Origin: Parahalioglobus pacificus
GTDB taxonomy: Bacteria; Pseudomonadota; Gammaproteobacteria; Pseudomonadales; Halieaceae
DNA: 64,000 nucleotides
Direction: 5' to 3'
Assembly: GCF_014652275.1 (NCBI RefSeq)
Contig: NZ_BMYM01000004.1
Coordinates: 1-64,000, forward strand
The notes below the pieces were generated by a model. That model was not told the origin of the DNA. It did no database searches and saw only the letters and a list, made by a program, of their open reading frames with translations. Numbering within the stretch: position 1 is the first letter of the stretch; every line of letters begins with the position of its first letter. Below, in pieces: positions 39,477 through 48,195 of the stretch. The translations under genes were made by a program, and so were the position numbers.

Positions 39477-40095
39477 TGTGCAGACCACACTCCCTACCAT
39501 CAAAGACTTTGGTGGGGTCGAAGTAATGCCGGCACGTTGGCAGCTTGTGCGCTTCCATGTAGGCATCGACCTGATCATCGCTCCAGTAGAATATAGGCGC
39601 CACTTTCACGATGCCACGGTTATCTATTGAGACCGTGTCTAGCGTCTTGCGATGCTCTGTTTCTTCCCGGCGGATGCCTGTCAACCAGAAGTCAGGTTTA
39701 AACTCTGCCAGTGCCCTGTCGAATGGCTCAAGCTTGACCTGCCGGGTGAACTGGGTGTGCCGCTCTTCGTCATCCACCGTGGGAATACCGCCCATGATGG
39801 CATTGCGGCGCTCCGAGGTCATAAGTGGCGAGTAAACGTGGATGTTCAGCCCCAAATCGTTGATCAAGCGCTCTGCTACGACATAGGTGTCTCGCAGGTT
39901 GTAGCCCGTGTCCACCCAAATCGTGGGCACATCCGGGTCAACCTGACTCACCAGATGCAACATCACCGCTGCATTACGACCCATGCTGGTTGTTGCAATG
40001 GTTTTACCGCCCTGCGCCAGAGCCCAACGCACGACGTCCGGCGCAGCGGCATCGCGCAGCGCCTCGTTCGCTTGTTGCAAATCCAGTTCAGGCAC
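39466..40095 (-). CDS. cysH: Phosphoadenylyl-sulfate reductase (thioredoxin-dependent)
   Basis: 209 residues. TTSMGRNAAVMLHLVSQVDP resembles the PP-loop region of the ATP-pyrophosphatase-like fold, with IWVDTGYNLRDTYVVAERL, TGIRREETEHRKTLD and the C-terminal catalytic GRECGLH containing the active Cys. The paired cysteines that hold a 4Fe-4S cluster in APS reductases are absent, so the substrate should be PAPS rather than APS. It makes sulfite in assimilatory sulfate reduction. The start is a GTG with a strong AGGAGG five bases upstream. The P-loop glycine/serine pattern is SMGRNA rather than the usual SFGAQS-type, a detail worth noting. An AT-rich palindrome lies just upstream. Confidence 0.88.
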   Translation of the reverse strand: MPELDLQQANEALRDAAAPDVVRWALAQGGKTIATTSMGRNAAVMLHLVSQVDPDVPTIWVDTGYNLRDTYVVAERLINDLGLNIHVYSPLMTSERRNAIMGGIPTVDDEERHTQFTRQVKLEPFDRALAEFKPDFWLTGIRREETEHRKTLDTVSIDNRGIVKVAPIFYWSDDQVDAYMEAHKLPTCRHYFDPTKVFDGRECGLHTAA

Positions 40096-40113
40096 GGTGT
40101 CCTCCTCAGTTGA

Positions 40114-40126
40114 AGTTCGGAACTTT
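40114..40126. promoter_or_regulatory. 13-base palindrome upstream of cysH
   Basis: AAGTTC-G-GAACTT is a perfect 6+1+6 palindrome about 12 bases upstream of the cysH ribosome binding site. A one-base loop rules out an RNA hairpin, so a dimeric regulator operator is the likelier reading. No regulator gene is adjacent. Chance occurrence is possible. Confidence 0.3.
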
Positions 40127-40289
40127 AAAGACTAAAAAGCTGCCTCACAAATAACGATGTTGCATATGGTTATGCACAGCCGAGTTCCATTGGCTGTCAT
40201 AAAGCGCCAGTTTCCATGGCACTGCGCTGCCATTGTTCCTCTTGTGTCCGCCGTAAATACTCTGCTCTTCACTGACCAAGGAGAAACCC

Positions 40290-41417
40290 ATGGCAAACGA
40301 CCTCTGTGAAAAGCTGGGTATCGACTACCCGATTTTTGCGTTCACCCATTGTCGCGACGTGGTAGTCGCCGTCAGTAAAGCCGGCGGCATCGGCGTGCTT
40401 GGCGCGGTGGGCTTCAGCCCGGAGCAGCTTAAGGAAGAACTGGATTGGATCGACGAGCACATCGGCGACAAATCCTACGGTGTCGACGTAGTGATACCCC
40501 AGAAGTATGAGGGCATGGGCGAAATGAGCCCCGAGGAAATGGAGGCGCAACTCTGGAAAATGGTGCCCCAGGAGCACATGGATTTTGCCCAGAAGCTACT
40601 GGCCGATGCGGGCGTCCCGGAGTGGCCAGACGGCACTAATACAATGGGACTGATGGGCTGGACCGAGGCAACCGCCACACCCCTTCTGGAGGAAGCGCTC
40701 AAGCGACCCCAGTGCCGCATGATTGCCAATGCACTGGGCACTCCGCCGGCGGACAAAATCAAAATGGTGCAGGATTCGGGCCGCTTGATCGGAGCGCTGT
40801 GCGGCAAGGTTAAGCAGGCTGTTGCGCATAAAGAGGCAGGGCTGGATTTTGTGATCGCACAGGGCGGAGAAGGCGGCGGTCACACCGGCGACGTTGGCTC
40901 CGTCGTTTTGTGGCCGCAGATTGTGGATGCACTGGGCGATACTCCCATGCTGGCCGCGGGCGGCATCGGTAACGGACGCCAAATCGCCGCGGCAATGGCC
41001 ATGGGTGCAGCCGGTGTCTGGACCGGTTCGCTTTGGCTGACGGTCGAGGAGGCGCATACGCAGCCGGCACAGAAAAAGTCGCTACTGGAAGCTACCAGCG
41101 AAGACACGATTCGCTCAAGGTCCTGGACTGGCAAAACCTGCCGCATGCTGAAAAACGAATGGACCGAGGCCTGGGAGCGAGAAGATACGCCCAACCCATT
41201 GGGCATGCCGCTCCAAGGCATGGTGACGTCCGATGGCATGCGCCGCACATCCACCTATGCCGATGTCGGCGACTGCCAGAAAGTGGCCTTCAATCCCTGT
41301 GGTCAGGTCATCGGCCAGATCAATGAGGTGGAATCCTGCCGCCAGGTGATTTACCGGCTGCTGGATGAGTACGTGGACGCGGCTTCGAAAGCCGGCGGTA
41401 TGCTACCGGAGGTCTAA
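40290..41417 (+). CDS. Nitronate monooxygenase-family flavoprotein
   Basis: 375 residues from an ATG with AAGGAG upstream. IDYPIFAFTHCRDVVVAVSK, AGGIGVLGAVGFSPEQL, FVIAQGGEGGGHTGDVGSVV and MLAAGGIGNGRQIAAAMAMG with GAAGVWTGSLWL are the FMN-binding (beta/alpha)8 signatures of the 2-nitropropane dioxygenase family. The IAQGGEGGGHTG block includes the His that acts as base in this family. The ~60-residue insertion around KYEGMGEMSPEEMEAQLWKM makes it a longer subtype, found in actinobacteria and marine gammaproteobacteria. It probably oxidises nitronates or an unrelated 2-enoyl-like substrate; the true substrate is unknown. Confidence 0.85.
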   Translation: MANDLCEKLGIDYPIFAFTHCRDVVVAVSKAGGIGVLGAVGFSPEQLKEELDWIDEHIGDKSYGVDVVIPQKYEGMGEMSPEEMEAQLWKMVPQEHMDFAQKLLADAGVPEWPDGTNTMGLMGWTEATATPLLEEALKRPQCRMIANALGTPPADKIKMVQDSGRLIGALCGKVKQAVAHKEAGLDFVIAQGGEGGGHTGDVGSVVLWPQIVDALGDTPMLAAGGIGNGRQIAAAMAMGAAGVWTGSLWLTVEEAHTQPAQKKSLLEATSEDTIRSRSWTGKTCRMLKNEWTEAWEREDTPNPLGMPLQGMVTSDGMRRTSTYADVGDCQKVAFNPCGQVIGQINEVESCRQVIYRLLDEYVDAASKAGGMLPEV

Positions 41418-41425
41418 CACCTGTC

Positions 41426-41457
41426 GCAGCGCATCCGCCTATGCACGGGTGCGCTGC
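41426..41457. terminator. Strong hairpin between the convergent nitronate monooxygenase and ParA genes
   Basis: GCAGCGCATCCG pairs with CGGGTGCGCTGC over 12 base pairs (one T-G wobble) around an eight-base loop. It begins 8 bases past the flavoprotein stop and lies 54 bases past the ParA stop on the other strand. No T tract follows in either direction, so it may act as a bidirectional transcript stabiliser or a Rho-assisted terminator. Confidence 0.5.
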
Positions 41458-41510
41458 AACCATTCCTCAAAAAGGCGAAGGCCCATTGAGGCCAAAGAAA
41501 CGACAGCCGT

Positions 41511-42314
41511 CTACTTGCGCGCTCGCCGGCGCAAACCCTTCTCCAGTTCCGCGTGCAGATCAAGGTATTGAGTGGTTAGATTATGGCTGGGCGCCAGGTC
41601 TACCAGAGGCCGATGCTCCCGGTGCGACTCTTTCATCTTCACCGAAGTGTTTAGGAAGGTCTTGAGTACCGGATAGCCCTCATCCTTCAATTCGGCAACC
41701 AACTCGCCCGGGAGTCTGGCCTGGCTATTGAACTGGTTGATAACCACACCTTCAATTGAAAGATCGGGGTTATGGTCTTCCTGCAGTTCGTCAATGTTAT
41801 CTGTCAGCGCGTACAGGCTCTGGCGGGCGAAGCTATCGCAGTCGAAAGGAATAAGTACGGTGTCCGCGGCGATCAAAGCGGACTTGGAGTAGAAGTTGAA
41901 GTTGGGCGGCGTATCGATGTACACCCGATCGTATTCTTCATCGAGCTTCGTCAGCGCATCGCGCAGTTTGTAGATTTTGTAGCGCGACTCCAGTTCCTTC
42001 TCCATATCGGACAGCGCCGGGCTGGCCGGCATCAGAAACAGGTTTTCGTAGGGTGTCTCCCAGACAAAAGAGTCCGGGTTCTGGCGCATTTTGCGTGAGC
42101 CAACGGTCTGCTTGAACAAGCCGGCAACGCCCTGGGCCTCGGCGGGAAAGGCATCCGCATCGATCTCGCCTACCAGGTAGTGGGTGGTATTGCCCTGCAC
42201 ATCCAGATCAATCACCAGCGTGCGAAGGCCCTGGGATGCACTGATTGCAGCAAGATTACAGGTGATGCTGGTCTTGCCAACACCGCCCTTCTGGTTGAAC
42301 ACCACACGCTTCAT
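41511..42314 (-). CDS. Orphan ParA-family ATPase
   Basis: 267 residues. The deviant Walker A KGGVGKTSITCNLA is at residues 8-21, with LVIDLDVQGNTTHYL (Walker A') and VYIDTPPNFNFYSKSALIAA (Walker B). AADTVLIPFDCDSFARQSLY and VINQFNSQARLPGELV are typical of ParA/MinD relatives that position cargo. There is no parB or centromere-like repeat beside it, so it is an orphan like the ParA proteins that place flagella, chemoreceptors or other complexes, or one widely conserved in pseudomonads with no known cargo. The basic C-terminus (KGLRRRARK) could bind DNA or membrane. Confidence 0.88.
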   Translation of the reverse strand: MKRVVFNQKGGVGKTSITCNLAAISASQGLRTLVIDLDVQGNTTHYLVGEIDADAFPAEAQGVAGLFKQTVGSRKMRQNPDSFVWETPYENLFLMPASPALSDMEKELESRYKIYKLRDALTKLDEEYDRVYIDTPPNFNFYSKSALIAADTVLIPFDCDSFARQSLYALTDNIDELQEDHNPDLSIEGVVINQFNSQARLPGELVAELKDEGYPVLKTFLNTSVKMKESHREHRPLVDLAPSHNLTTQYLDLHAELEKGLRRRARK

Positions 42315-42399
42315 TTACGCACTACCTATCAACTGGGCCGGGGGCAGCGAGTGTAAACAAAGCCAGAATCCAATGTAAGCAATTCCCGACCAGGACACG

Positions 42400-43560
42400 T
42401 CAGGCGGCCCAGACCCGCTCATACAGCGCAACGATATCAGCGGCCTCGGGAATTCTGGGGTTGTTCGCCGGCGAACCCGAGGCCAGGGCCTGCTCGGCCA
42501 TCACAGGCAGTGCTTCAAACCAGGCAGCCTCCTCAATGCCATACGCTTTGGGGCCCGGCACCGACAGATCGCTGCACAGCGCGCGCAGCCCATGTACCAA
42601 CTTCTCGCAGGCGGTATCGTCGTTGTCAGCGGTGGTGGCCATGCCCATATGGCGGGCACAGGTTGCGTAGCGTTCTGTGGCAGCAGGCACAGTCCATGCC
42701 GTAACCTCGGGCAGCAACATGGCATTACTGAGGCCATGCGGCACATGGTAGAACGCACCGATGGGGCGGCTCATACCATGAATCAACGTGACGGATGCGT
42801 TGGCAAAGGCCATACCTCCCTGGGTTGCAGCCAGCATCATGGCTTCTCTGGCCTCACAATTGTCCGGCTGCTCGCAGGCTGTCCTCAGGTGGGTAGCTAT
42901 GGTGGTCATCGCTGTTAGGGCGATGCTGTCGGTAAATGGGTTAGCACGCCGGCTGACGTAGGCTTCAAGGGCATGGCACAAGCTGTCTATCCCGGTATCT
43001 GCCGTCAGCCGGTAGGGCATGGAAAGTGTCAGCTCATAATCAACCAGCGCAGCCACAGGCATCATTCCCAGACCCATGCACAACATTTTCTCGCCGGTTT
43101 CCGTATCAGTGATCACCGCAGCACGCGTGGCCTCAGAGCCGGTGCCAGCGGTCGTTGGAATCGCCAAAACCGGCAACCCGCTGTCCACCACAGCAGGCAC
43201 TTTGTAGTCCCGCATCTTGCCGCCGTGAACGCCCAACACCGCAACGGCCTTGGCGGTATCCAGTGAGCTACCGCCACCCAGAGCCACCACCGAGTCATGA
43301 TTGCCTGCATCCAGAACCGTCAACGCCGCCTGAACACTGTCAGTGGTTGGGTCCGGGACGCAGTCCGAGAAGATGCTATGAGCAAGACCCGCCGCGTCCA
43401 AGTCATCGATTAACAGCCCCGCGTAGCCGCACTGCACCATAAAGGGATCAGTCACCACCAATGGACGGCTGAGGCCTAGGGACTTCAAGATTTGTGCGAT
43501 TTCACGGCTGGCGCCCGCACCCACGCGGAGCACTCTGGGCAAATTGATATTGGCTGTCAC
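42400..43560 (-). CDS. Iron-containing alcohol dehydrogenase
   Basis: 386 residues from a GTG at 43560 with GGGAGA upstream; the frame extends to 43602 without family support. Group III Fe-ADH motifs: ALGGGSSLDTAKAVAVLGVH (NAD binding), PTTAGTGSEATRAAVITD, and the metal ligands in DTGIDSLCHALEAYVSRRAN (Asp and His), ALIHG-like VTLIHGMSRPIGAFYHVPHG (two His). Length and domain order fit the family. Such enzymes oxidise primary alcohols or reduce aldehydes, often with NAD(P). Substrate cannot be assigned. It is divergent from the DUF924 gene. Confidence 0.9.
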   Translation of the reverse strand: MTANINLPRVLRVGAGASREIAQILKSLGLSRPLVVTDPFMVQCGYAGLLIDDLDAAGLAHSIFSDCVPDPTTDSVQAALTVLDAGNHDSVVALGGGSSLDTAKAVAVLGVHGGKMRDYKVPAVVDSGLPVLAIPTTAGTGSEATRAAVITDTETGEKMLCMGLGMMPVAALVDYELTLSMPYRLTADTGIDSLCHALEAYVSRRANPFTDSIALTAMTTIATHLRTACEQPDNCEAREAMMLAATQGGMAFANASVTLIHGMSRPIGAFYHVPHGLSNAMLLPEVTAWTVPAATERYATCARHMGMATTADNDDTACEKLVHGLRALCSDLSVPGPKAYGIEEAAWFEALPVMAEQALASGSPANNPRIPEAADIVALYERVWAA

Positions 43561-43700
43561 AGGTCTCTCCCGATAGAGCGCTGTTGATAGACTGCGCCGC
43601 AATTACTGCGCGCTGCGGCGACGAACTTTATCACAGGCATACCGTGTCGCGCGGGACCGTGTCAGACTGCAGGTTGATACTTCCTTTTGACATCCCTGCC

Positions 43701-44309
43701 ATGGCGACCGAACCATTACAAACAGCACCGATACAGGCCATTCATGACTTCTGGTTTGGGCCGCTGTCAGATCAGGGATTCGCAGCTCCCGAAAAGCACA
43801 ACCTCTGGTTTACTACGAGCGATGACACCGACGCTCACTGTCGGAATAACTTCGGTACGTGGGTGGATCAGGCGCTGGCGGGGGCGCTCGATCACTGGCA
43901 AAGCAGTGCCGCAGGCCGGGTAGCGCTGGTGCTGCTACTGGACCAGTTCACCCGGAACATTTATCGCGATACACCGAAAGCCTTCGCTGGCGATCCCGCT
44001 GCTCGCTTGCTCAGTAAAGCCGCACTGGATGACGATGAGTGGCAGGGCCTGCCAAGCATCCACAAGGTCTTCCTCCTGATGCCCCTGGAGCACAGCGAGT
44101 CAATCGCTGACCAAGCCCTGTGCGTAGAGCAGTTCACCGCCATCACCCAAACCAACGAGCACCCCCAAATCGCGAATTTTCTGCGCTATGCCCAGGCGCA
44201 CAAGGATGTCATTCAGCGGTTTGGACGCTTTCCCCATCGCAACGCCATTCTGGGCAGGCCCTGCACCGCCGAAGAATTGTCGTATCTGGAGACAAACAGC
44301 GGCTTTTAA
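43701..44309 (+). CDS. DUF924-family protein
   Basis: 202 residues from ATG 43701; the frame's longer start at 43584 is not supported. IQAIHDFWFGPLSDQGFA, KHNLWFTTSDDTDAHCRNNF, ALVLLLDQFTRNIYRDTPKA, HKVFLLMPLEHSESIADQ and RFGRFPHRNAILGRPCTAEE are the conserved blocks of DUF924, an all-helical TPR-like family widespread in proteobacteria and fungi. The function is unknown; no signal peptide or membrane span is present, so it is cytoplasmic. The convergent NUDIX gene lies 17 bases away. Confidence 0.9.
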   Translation: MATEPLQTAPIQAIHDFWFGPLSDQGFAAPEKHNLWFTTSDDTDAHCRNNFGTWVDQALAGALDHWQSSAAGRVALVLLLDQFTRNIYRDTPKAFAGDPAARLLSKAALDDDEWQGLPSIHKVFLLMPLEHSESIADQALCVEQFTAITQTNEHPQIANFLRYAQAHKDVIQRFGRFPHRNAILGRPCTAEELSYLETNSGF

Positions 44310-44326
44310 ACCCGCAGCAGCGACGC

Positions 44327-44899
44327 CTACGATTCCTTGACTACCATCTCGCGCAAATAGCGATCCGGGGTCATCTGGGTTTCCCAAACATCAAATCGAC
44401 CGGTTTCGAGGTCATCGTAGGCTTGCCTAATCGCGTCGTTAACCTCTGGGTAGGCGACGTCCTCCCACGGGCACTCATGGCGATCGTAAAAGGCAGCCGC
44501 CAATGACTCTGGCCCGGGATTCACCGCGCCACTGTCCACGGTGGCCCTGAAACCCAGAAATACCTGATCAATGAAGGTGATCGTGCCCGTCATGTATAGG
44601 CTCATGGCATCAGGGTCTACCAAAACACCCGCCTCTTCGCGCAGCTCCCGAGCTGCGCCTGCGGCCAGTGCTTCACCCGATTCCAGAAACCCGCCCGGGA
44701 TCGCCCAGCGCCCGCGTTTGGGCTCGATGGCTCGTTGAACCCAGAGCAGTTTCTGGCCCCAGGCAACAAAGCTGGTTACTACCACCATAGGATGCTGGTA
44801 GCGCGGCTGTTCACAGGTGGGGCAGTACCAGTGATTACGCGGCTCACCCGCAACAGTATGCGTGGTAACGGCGGATCCGCACTGGGAGCAAAAACGCAT
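44327..44899 (-). CDS. NUDIX hydrolase with N-terminal zinc ribbon
   Basis: 190 residues. The zinc ribbon CSQCG...CPTC (residues 4-29) precedes the NUDIX domain with the box GFLESGEALAAGAARELREE, which keeps the REXXEE metal-binding residues, followed by AGVLV. The RGRWAIPGG strand before the box is canonical. The ribbon plus NUDIX layout resembles NADH pyrophosphatase NudC and its shorter relatives, but the SQPWPFPxS signature of NudC is not visible, so the substrate is open; an ADP-ribose or nucleotide-sugar pyrophosphatase is likely. It is convergent with the DUF924 gene. Confidence 0.87.
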   Translation of the reverse strand: MRFCSQCGSAVTTHTVAGEPRNHWYCPTCEQPRYQHPMVVVTSFVAWGQKLLWVQRAIEPKRGRWAIPGGFLESGEALAAGAARELREEAGVLVDPDAMSLYMTGTITFIDQVFLGFRATVDSGAVNPGPESLAAAFYDRHECPWEDVAYPEVNDAIRQAYDDLETGRFDVWETQMTPDRYLREMVVKES

Positions 44900-45021
44900 A
44901 ATGTATTAGGAGCGCTCGCGTAGGGCGTTGAATTCCCAACATAGCATTTTGCGGGTGCCGGGGCATAGGCGCTATGCTTTGCGCCTCGCACACGCAAGAT
45001 CAAGCCTGCTAGGAATCGCGC

Positions 45022-46308
45022 ATGGATATACAGCTGTTATTGACCGGAAACGAGATCATGAGCGGCGACACCGTCGATTCGAATTCGGCGATGATGGCTC
45101 AGCGTCTGGCGAGCCTTGGCCTGACTGTGCAGCGCAAAATCACTGTGGGCGACGATAGCGCATTACTGGAGCGAGAGCTGGCGAACATGACGCGCGAGGC
45201 GGATCTGGTAATCGTCAATGGTGGCCTTGGGCCCACCATTGACGATCTCACGGCGGAGATCCTCGCGACGGTGGCGGACCTTCCCATTGCTGAGCATCCT
45301 GAGGCGCTGGCACACCTGGAGCAATGGTGTGCCAAACGAAATCTCACGCTCAACGCCGCCAACCGCAAGCAAGCCCTGTTGCCTGCCGGTTGCACACTGA
45401 TTCCTAATGAAACCGGCAGCGCAGTGGGCTTCAGCCTGGAGGTCAATGACTGCCTGGTGCTTTGTACACCCGGCGTACCCAGTGAACTCTCACACATGCT
45501 CGAGCACGTTTTGGATCTACTGCGCCAGCGTCTCGGCAACCCGCAGCAGCACAACATCTTGCGCCTGCAGACCTTTGGCCTGGGGGAGTCCAGTGCCCAG
45601 CAGATAATCTCTGACGGCGTTCCAGACTGGCCACCGGCTGTCGACCTTGGGTTCCGCGCTGGAGCACCCCAGATGGAGATTAAACTCACGGTCACCAACG
45701 ATGATGATCTGGCGCTGCAGCAGGCCTGCAGGCACCAGCTGGAGGATTTGTTTGGCGATCACATCATTGGCGAGGGCGACACCCTGCTGGCGGAGCGGGT
45801 GCTTGAGCTACTGGTTGAACGGGGCAAAACGTTGGCCACCGCCGAGTCCTGCACAGGCGGGCTGATTGCTTCCATGTTGACGCGTATCGCCGGCTCATCT
45901 CGTGGTTTTCACGCGGGCTTCGTCACCTATGACAATGACATCAAGCACCGCGTGCTAGGCGTGCCCGAGGCATTATTGGAAGAGCACGGCGCCGTTAGCG
46001 AACCGGTGGTGGTGGCGATGGCAGAAGGCGCGATGCAGCGTGCTGGCGCCGACTACAGCATCGCGGTCTCAGGTATTGCAGGACCCGGTGGCGGCAGCAA
46101 CGAAAAACCCGTGGGCACCGTTTGGCTGGCTTGGGGCAGCCCGGAAAACATTGAGACCTGCTGCCTTAACTGGCCGGTAGAGCGCACTCTGTTCCAAACC
46201 ATGGTTGCCGCTGCCGGACTGGATATGATTCGGCGCACACTGCTGGGGCTCGATTCGCAGCCTCGCTACTTCGACCAGCGCCGGGTCAGGGCTGGAGCTG
46301 CTCAATAG
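45022..46308 (+). CDS. cinA: CinA-family protein with C-terminal nicotinamide-nucleotide amidase domain
   Basis: 428 residues. The N-terminal MoCF-like domain (about 1-170) has LLLTGNEIMSGDTVDSNSAM, VIVNGGLGPTIDDLTAEILA and LVLCTPGVPSELSHMLEHVL. The C-terminal CinA/PncC domain (about 265-425) has TLATAESCTGGLIASMLTRI, FHAGFVTYDNDIKHRVLGVP, and IAVSGIAGPGGGSNEKPVGT. The PncC domain hydrolyses NMN to NaMN and ammonia, recycling pyridine nucleotides; the N-terminal domain hydrolyses ADP-ribose in some species. Its last 23 bases overlap the convergent pdxH 3' end. Confidence 0.93.
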   Translation: MDIQLLLTGNEIMSGDTVDSNSAMMAQRLASLGLTVQRKITVGDDSALLERELANMTREADLVIVNGGLGPTIDDLTAEILATVADLPIAEHPEALAHLEQWCAKRNLTLNAANRKQALLPAGCTLIPNETGSAVGFSLEVNDCLVLCTPGVPSELSHMLEHVLDLLRQRLGNPQQHNILRLQTFGLGESSAQQIISDGVPDWPPAVDLGFRAGAPQMEIKLTVTNDDDLALQQACRHQLEDLFGDHIIGEGDTLLAERVLELLVERGKTLATAESCTGGLIASMLTRIAGSSRGFHAGFVTYDNDIKHRVLGVPEALLEEHGAVSEPVVVAMAEGAMQRAGADYSIAVSGIAGPGGGSNEKPVGTVWLAWGSPENIETCCLNWPVERTLFQTMVAAAGLDMIRRTLLGLDSQPRYFDQRRVRAGAAQ

Positions 46309-46924
46309 CCCAGCCACCCTCGCCGTTGGCGGTGTACAGGAACCGATCGTGAAGGCGATGCTCACCACCCTGCCAGAACTCGATACGCTCAGGGCGCACC
46401 CGGTAGCCACCCCAAAAATCCGGCATGGGAATATCACCGTCGGAGAATTTACGTTTGATCGCCTGAAACTGTTCTTCCAGCAATGCACGCGTTGATACCG
46501 GCCGGCTTTGGCGCGATGCCCAGGCCGCTATCTGGCTGTCCCGTGGTCGGCTGAGGAAGTAAGCGGTTGATTCCGCTAGCGTCATTTTACGGGCGGTGCC
46601 GGCAACGATCACCTGGCGATCGAGGGCATTCCAGGGAAACAGCAGGGATACGCGAGGATTACTGGCAATAGCCTGGGCTTTGGCGCTGCCTAGATTGGTG
46701 TAAAACACGAAGCCCTCTGCAGATAGCCCCTTGAGCAGCACAATACGCTGCCAGGGCATGCCGCTGGCATCCACGGTACCAAGGGCCATGGCCGTAGGGT
46801 CATCCAGCCCGGCATCCACCGCCTGCTGCAACCACTGTTCGAACTGCTGAAAGGGGCATTCGTTAAGCATGTCCCGGCGCAGACCGCCGGCTACATACTC
46901 TCGCCTGTATTGCTCGTATCGCAC
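46286..46924 (-). CDS. pdxH: Pyridoxamine/pyridoxine 5'-phosphate oxidase
   Basis: 212 residues, the usual length. MALGTVDASGMPWQRIVLLK (FMN-binding), GFVFYTNLGSAKAQAIASNP, LLFPWNALDRQVIVAG, FLSRPRDSQIAAWASRQS, and the C-terminal PMPDFWGGYRVRPERIEFWQ with HRLHDRF are all PdxH blocks. It makes pyridoxal phosphate with FMN and oxygen. Start: GTG at 46924 with AGGGA six bases upstream. The 3' end overlaps cinA convergently, which could give antisense overlap of the two mRNAs. Confidence 0.96.
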   Translation of the reverse strand: MRYEQYRREYVAGGLRRDMLNECPFQQFEQWLQQAVDAGLDDPTAMALGTVDASGMPWQRIVLLKGLSAEGFVFYTNLGSAKAQAIASNPRVSLLFPWNALDRQVIVAGTARKMTLAESTAYFLSRPRDSQIAAWASRQSRPVSTRALLEEQFQAIKRKFSDGDIPMPDFWGGYRVRPERIEFWQGGEHRLHDRFLYTANGEGGWAIEQLQP

Positions 46925-46992
46925 CTGAAATCCCTGCTAGTCTTCCCGTTAATGGTAGTGATCACCGCCAGTACACGCAAAAGGAACCGGCC

Positions 46993-47604
46993 ATGCATAC
47001 CGCACCTCACATTCGCGAGGCTACGCCTGAGGACTTGGACTTACTGGTTGATACGCTCAGTGACGCCTTTCACGATGACCCGGTAATGAACTGGGTGATC
47101 CCCGAGCGGTCGCTGTATGCGGACTTTTTCCGGATCATCATTCGCGATCTTTACTTCCCAAAGGGCATCATCCACCTGGATGACAAAGGCCGCGGTGCAG
47201 CGCTCTGGCTGCCTCCCGGTATCGCCTTCGAGATCCCGCCGCGCCTGGGTATGCTCTCGCTGGTCGTACGTTTAGTATTGAAACGTGGGTTTGGCACCCT
47301 GATACGGATGCGGGACCAGGGCGCGCTGTTTGATACACATCACCCAACGTCACCGCACTACTACCTGCAATTTATCGGCTGTCGCCGAGATGCCCAGGGC
47401 ATGGGTGTGGGTTCGTCGCTGCTCAAGCAGGGCACTCGGCTTGTCGACGCTGAGGGCATGCCGGCCTACCTGGAGAGTTCGAACGAACTGAATGTGCCGC
47501 TGTATCAGCGGCACAGGTTCGAGGTGACTACGCAAGATAGAGTGAGCGGCGATGGGCCTCAGGTGTGGTTTATGTGGCGCGAGGCCTCACAACCCGACTC
47601 CTAG
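46993..47604 (+). CDS. GNAT-family N-acetyltransferase
   Basis: 203 residues from an ATG with AAGGA upstream. IREATPEDLDLLVDTLSDAF at the N-terminus and YLQFIGCRRDAQGMGVGSSL, with the acetyl-CoA loop (R/Q)GxGxG as AQGMGVGSSLLKQG, and then PAYLESSNELNVPLYQRHRF are the GNAT pattern (NVPLYQRHGF-like tail). The long central segment (residues 70-105, RLGMLSLVVRLVLKRGF) is hydrophobic and distinguishes a subgroup related to puromycin acetyltransferase-like enzymes. The substrate is unknown. Confidence 0.87.
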   Translation: MHTAPHIREATPEDLDLLVDTLSDAFHDDPVMNWVIPERSLYADFFRIIIRDLYFPKGIIHLDDKGRGAALWLPPGIAFEIPPRLGMLSLVVRLVLKRGFGTLIRMRDQGALFDTHHPTSPHYYLQFIGCRRDAQGMGVGSSLLKQGTRLVDAEGMPAYLESSNELNVPLYQRHRFEVTTQDRVSGDGPQVWFMWREASQPDS

Positions 47605-47607
47605 CAC

Positions 47608-48162
47608 TCAATAAGGCGGGAAGTCCGCGAAGATTGCGCTGGCTGCCTCACGCCGATTTTGGGCCGACTTCTCGGGGTCCGGCTGCGACTTCAAGCGAGA
47701 TTCGATCACTGCTCGCCAGACCGAGCGATTCCGCACAGGGTCGATCATATCCACAATGAGGGTACCCTGCGTGTATTGGCGCACGGAGACATCTGAAACA
47801 TTGGGCCCGCAGCGCCAGCAATTGTAGTAGCTGGCCGAGTTGTAACTGCGTACGTCGGTTTTCTCCTGCGTGACCAGGTGCCAGATCATGTACAGATCTG
47901 CGTCCTTGTTGTCTCCGACCACCCGAATGCCCTTGCGCTCCAGCTCATCGGAGAGCGCCTCATCAATGCGATCGACCTGCATGTCTGATATCCGCACAGA
48001 ATTTACTGTGGTTCGATCAAAGGGCTGAATCGCCACTTTGTCGACATTACGGAAATCAAACGACTGGTCGAAATCAGTCGTGGCGGTGAGCGGGCTTGCA
48101 CATCCGCTGAGCACGGCAACGCTGGCCGCAATGATCACCGCAAGAACGGAACGTACACTCAT
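47608..48162 (-). CDS. DUF4136-family lipoprotein
   Basis: 184 residues from ATG 48162 (GGAG seven bases upstream; the frame also opens at a TTG two codons before). VLAVIIAASVAVLSGC is a signal peptide with a lipobox, Cys about residue 21. TTDFDQSFDFRNVDKVAIQP, DEALSDELERKGIRVVGDNK, DADLYMIWHLVTQEKTDV, QGTLIVDMIDPVRNRSVWRA and a tail with DFPP are the DUF4136 blocks. These are outer-membrane-associated lipoproteins of unknown function in gammaproteobacteria. A C-W-R-C pair (NCWRCGP) in the middle is unusual to me. The convergent GNAT gene ends three bases away. Confidence 0.9.
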   Translation of the reverse strand: MSVRSVLAVIIAASVAVLSGCASPLTATTDFDQSFDFRNVDKVAIQPFDRTTVNSVRISDMQVDRIDEALSDELERKGIRVVGDNKDADLYMIWHLVTQEKTDVRSYNSASYYNCWRCGPNVSDVSVRQYTQGTLIVDMIDPVRNRSVWRAVIESRLKSQPDPEKSAQNRREAASAIFADFPPY

Positions 48163-48195
48163 AATCAAACTCCAAAAATCTGCGTGCCATTATAG

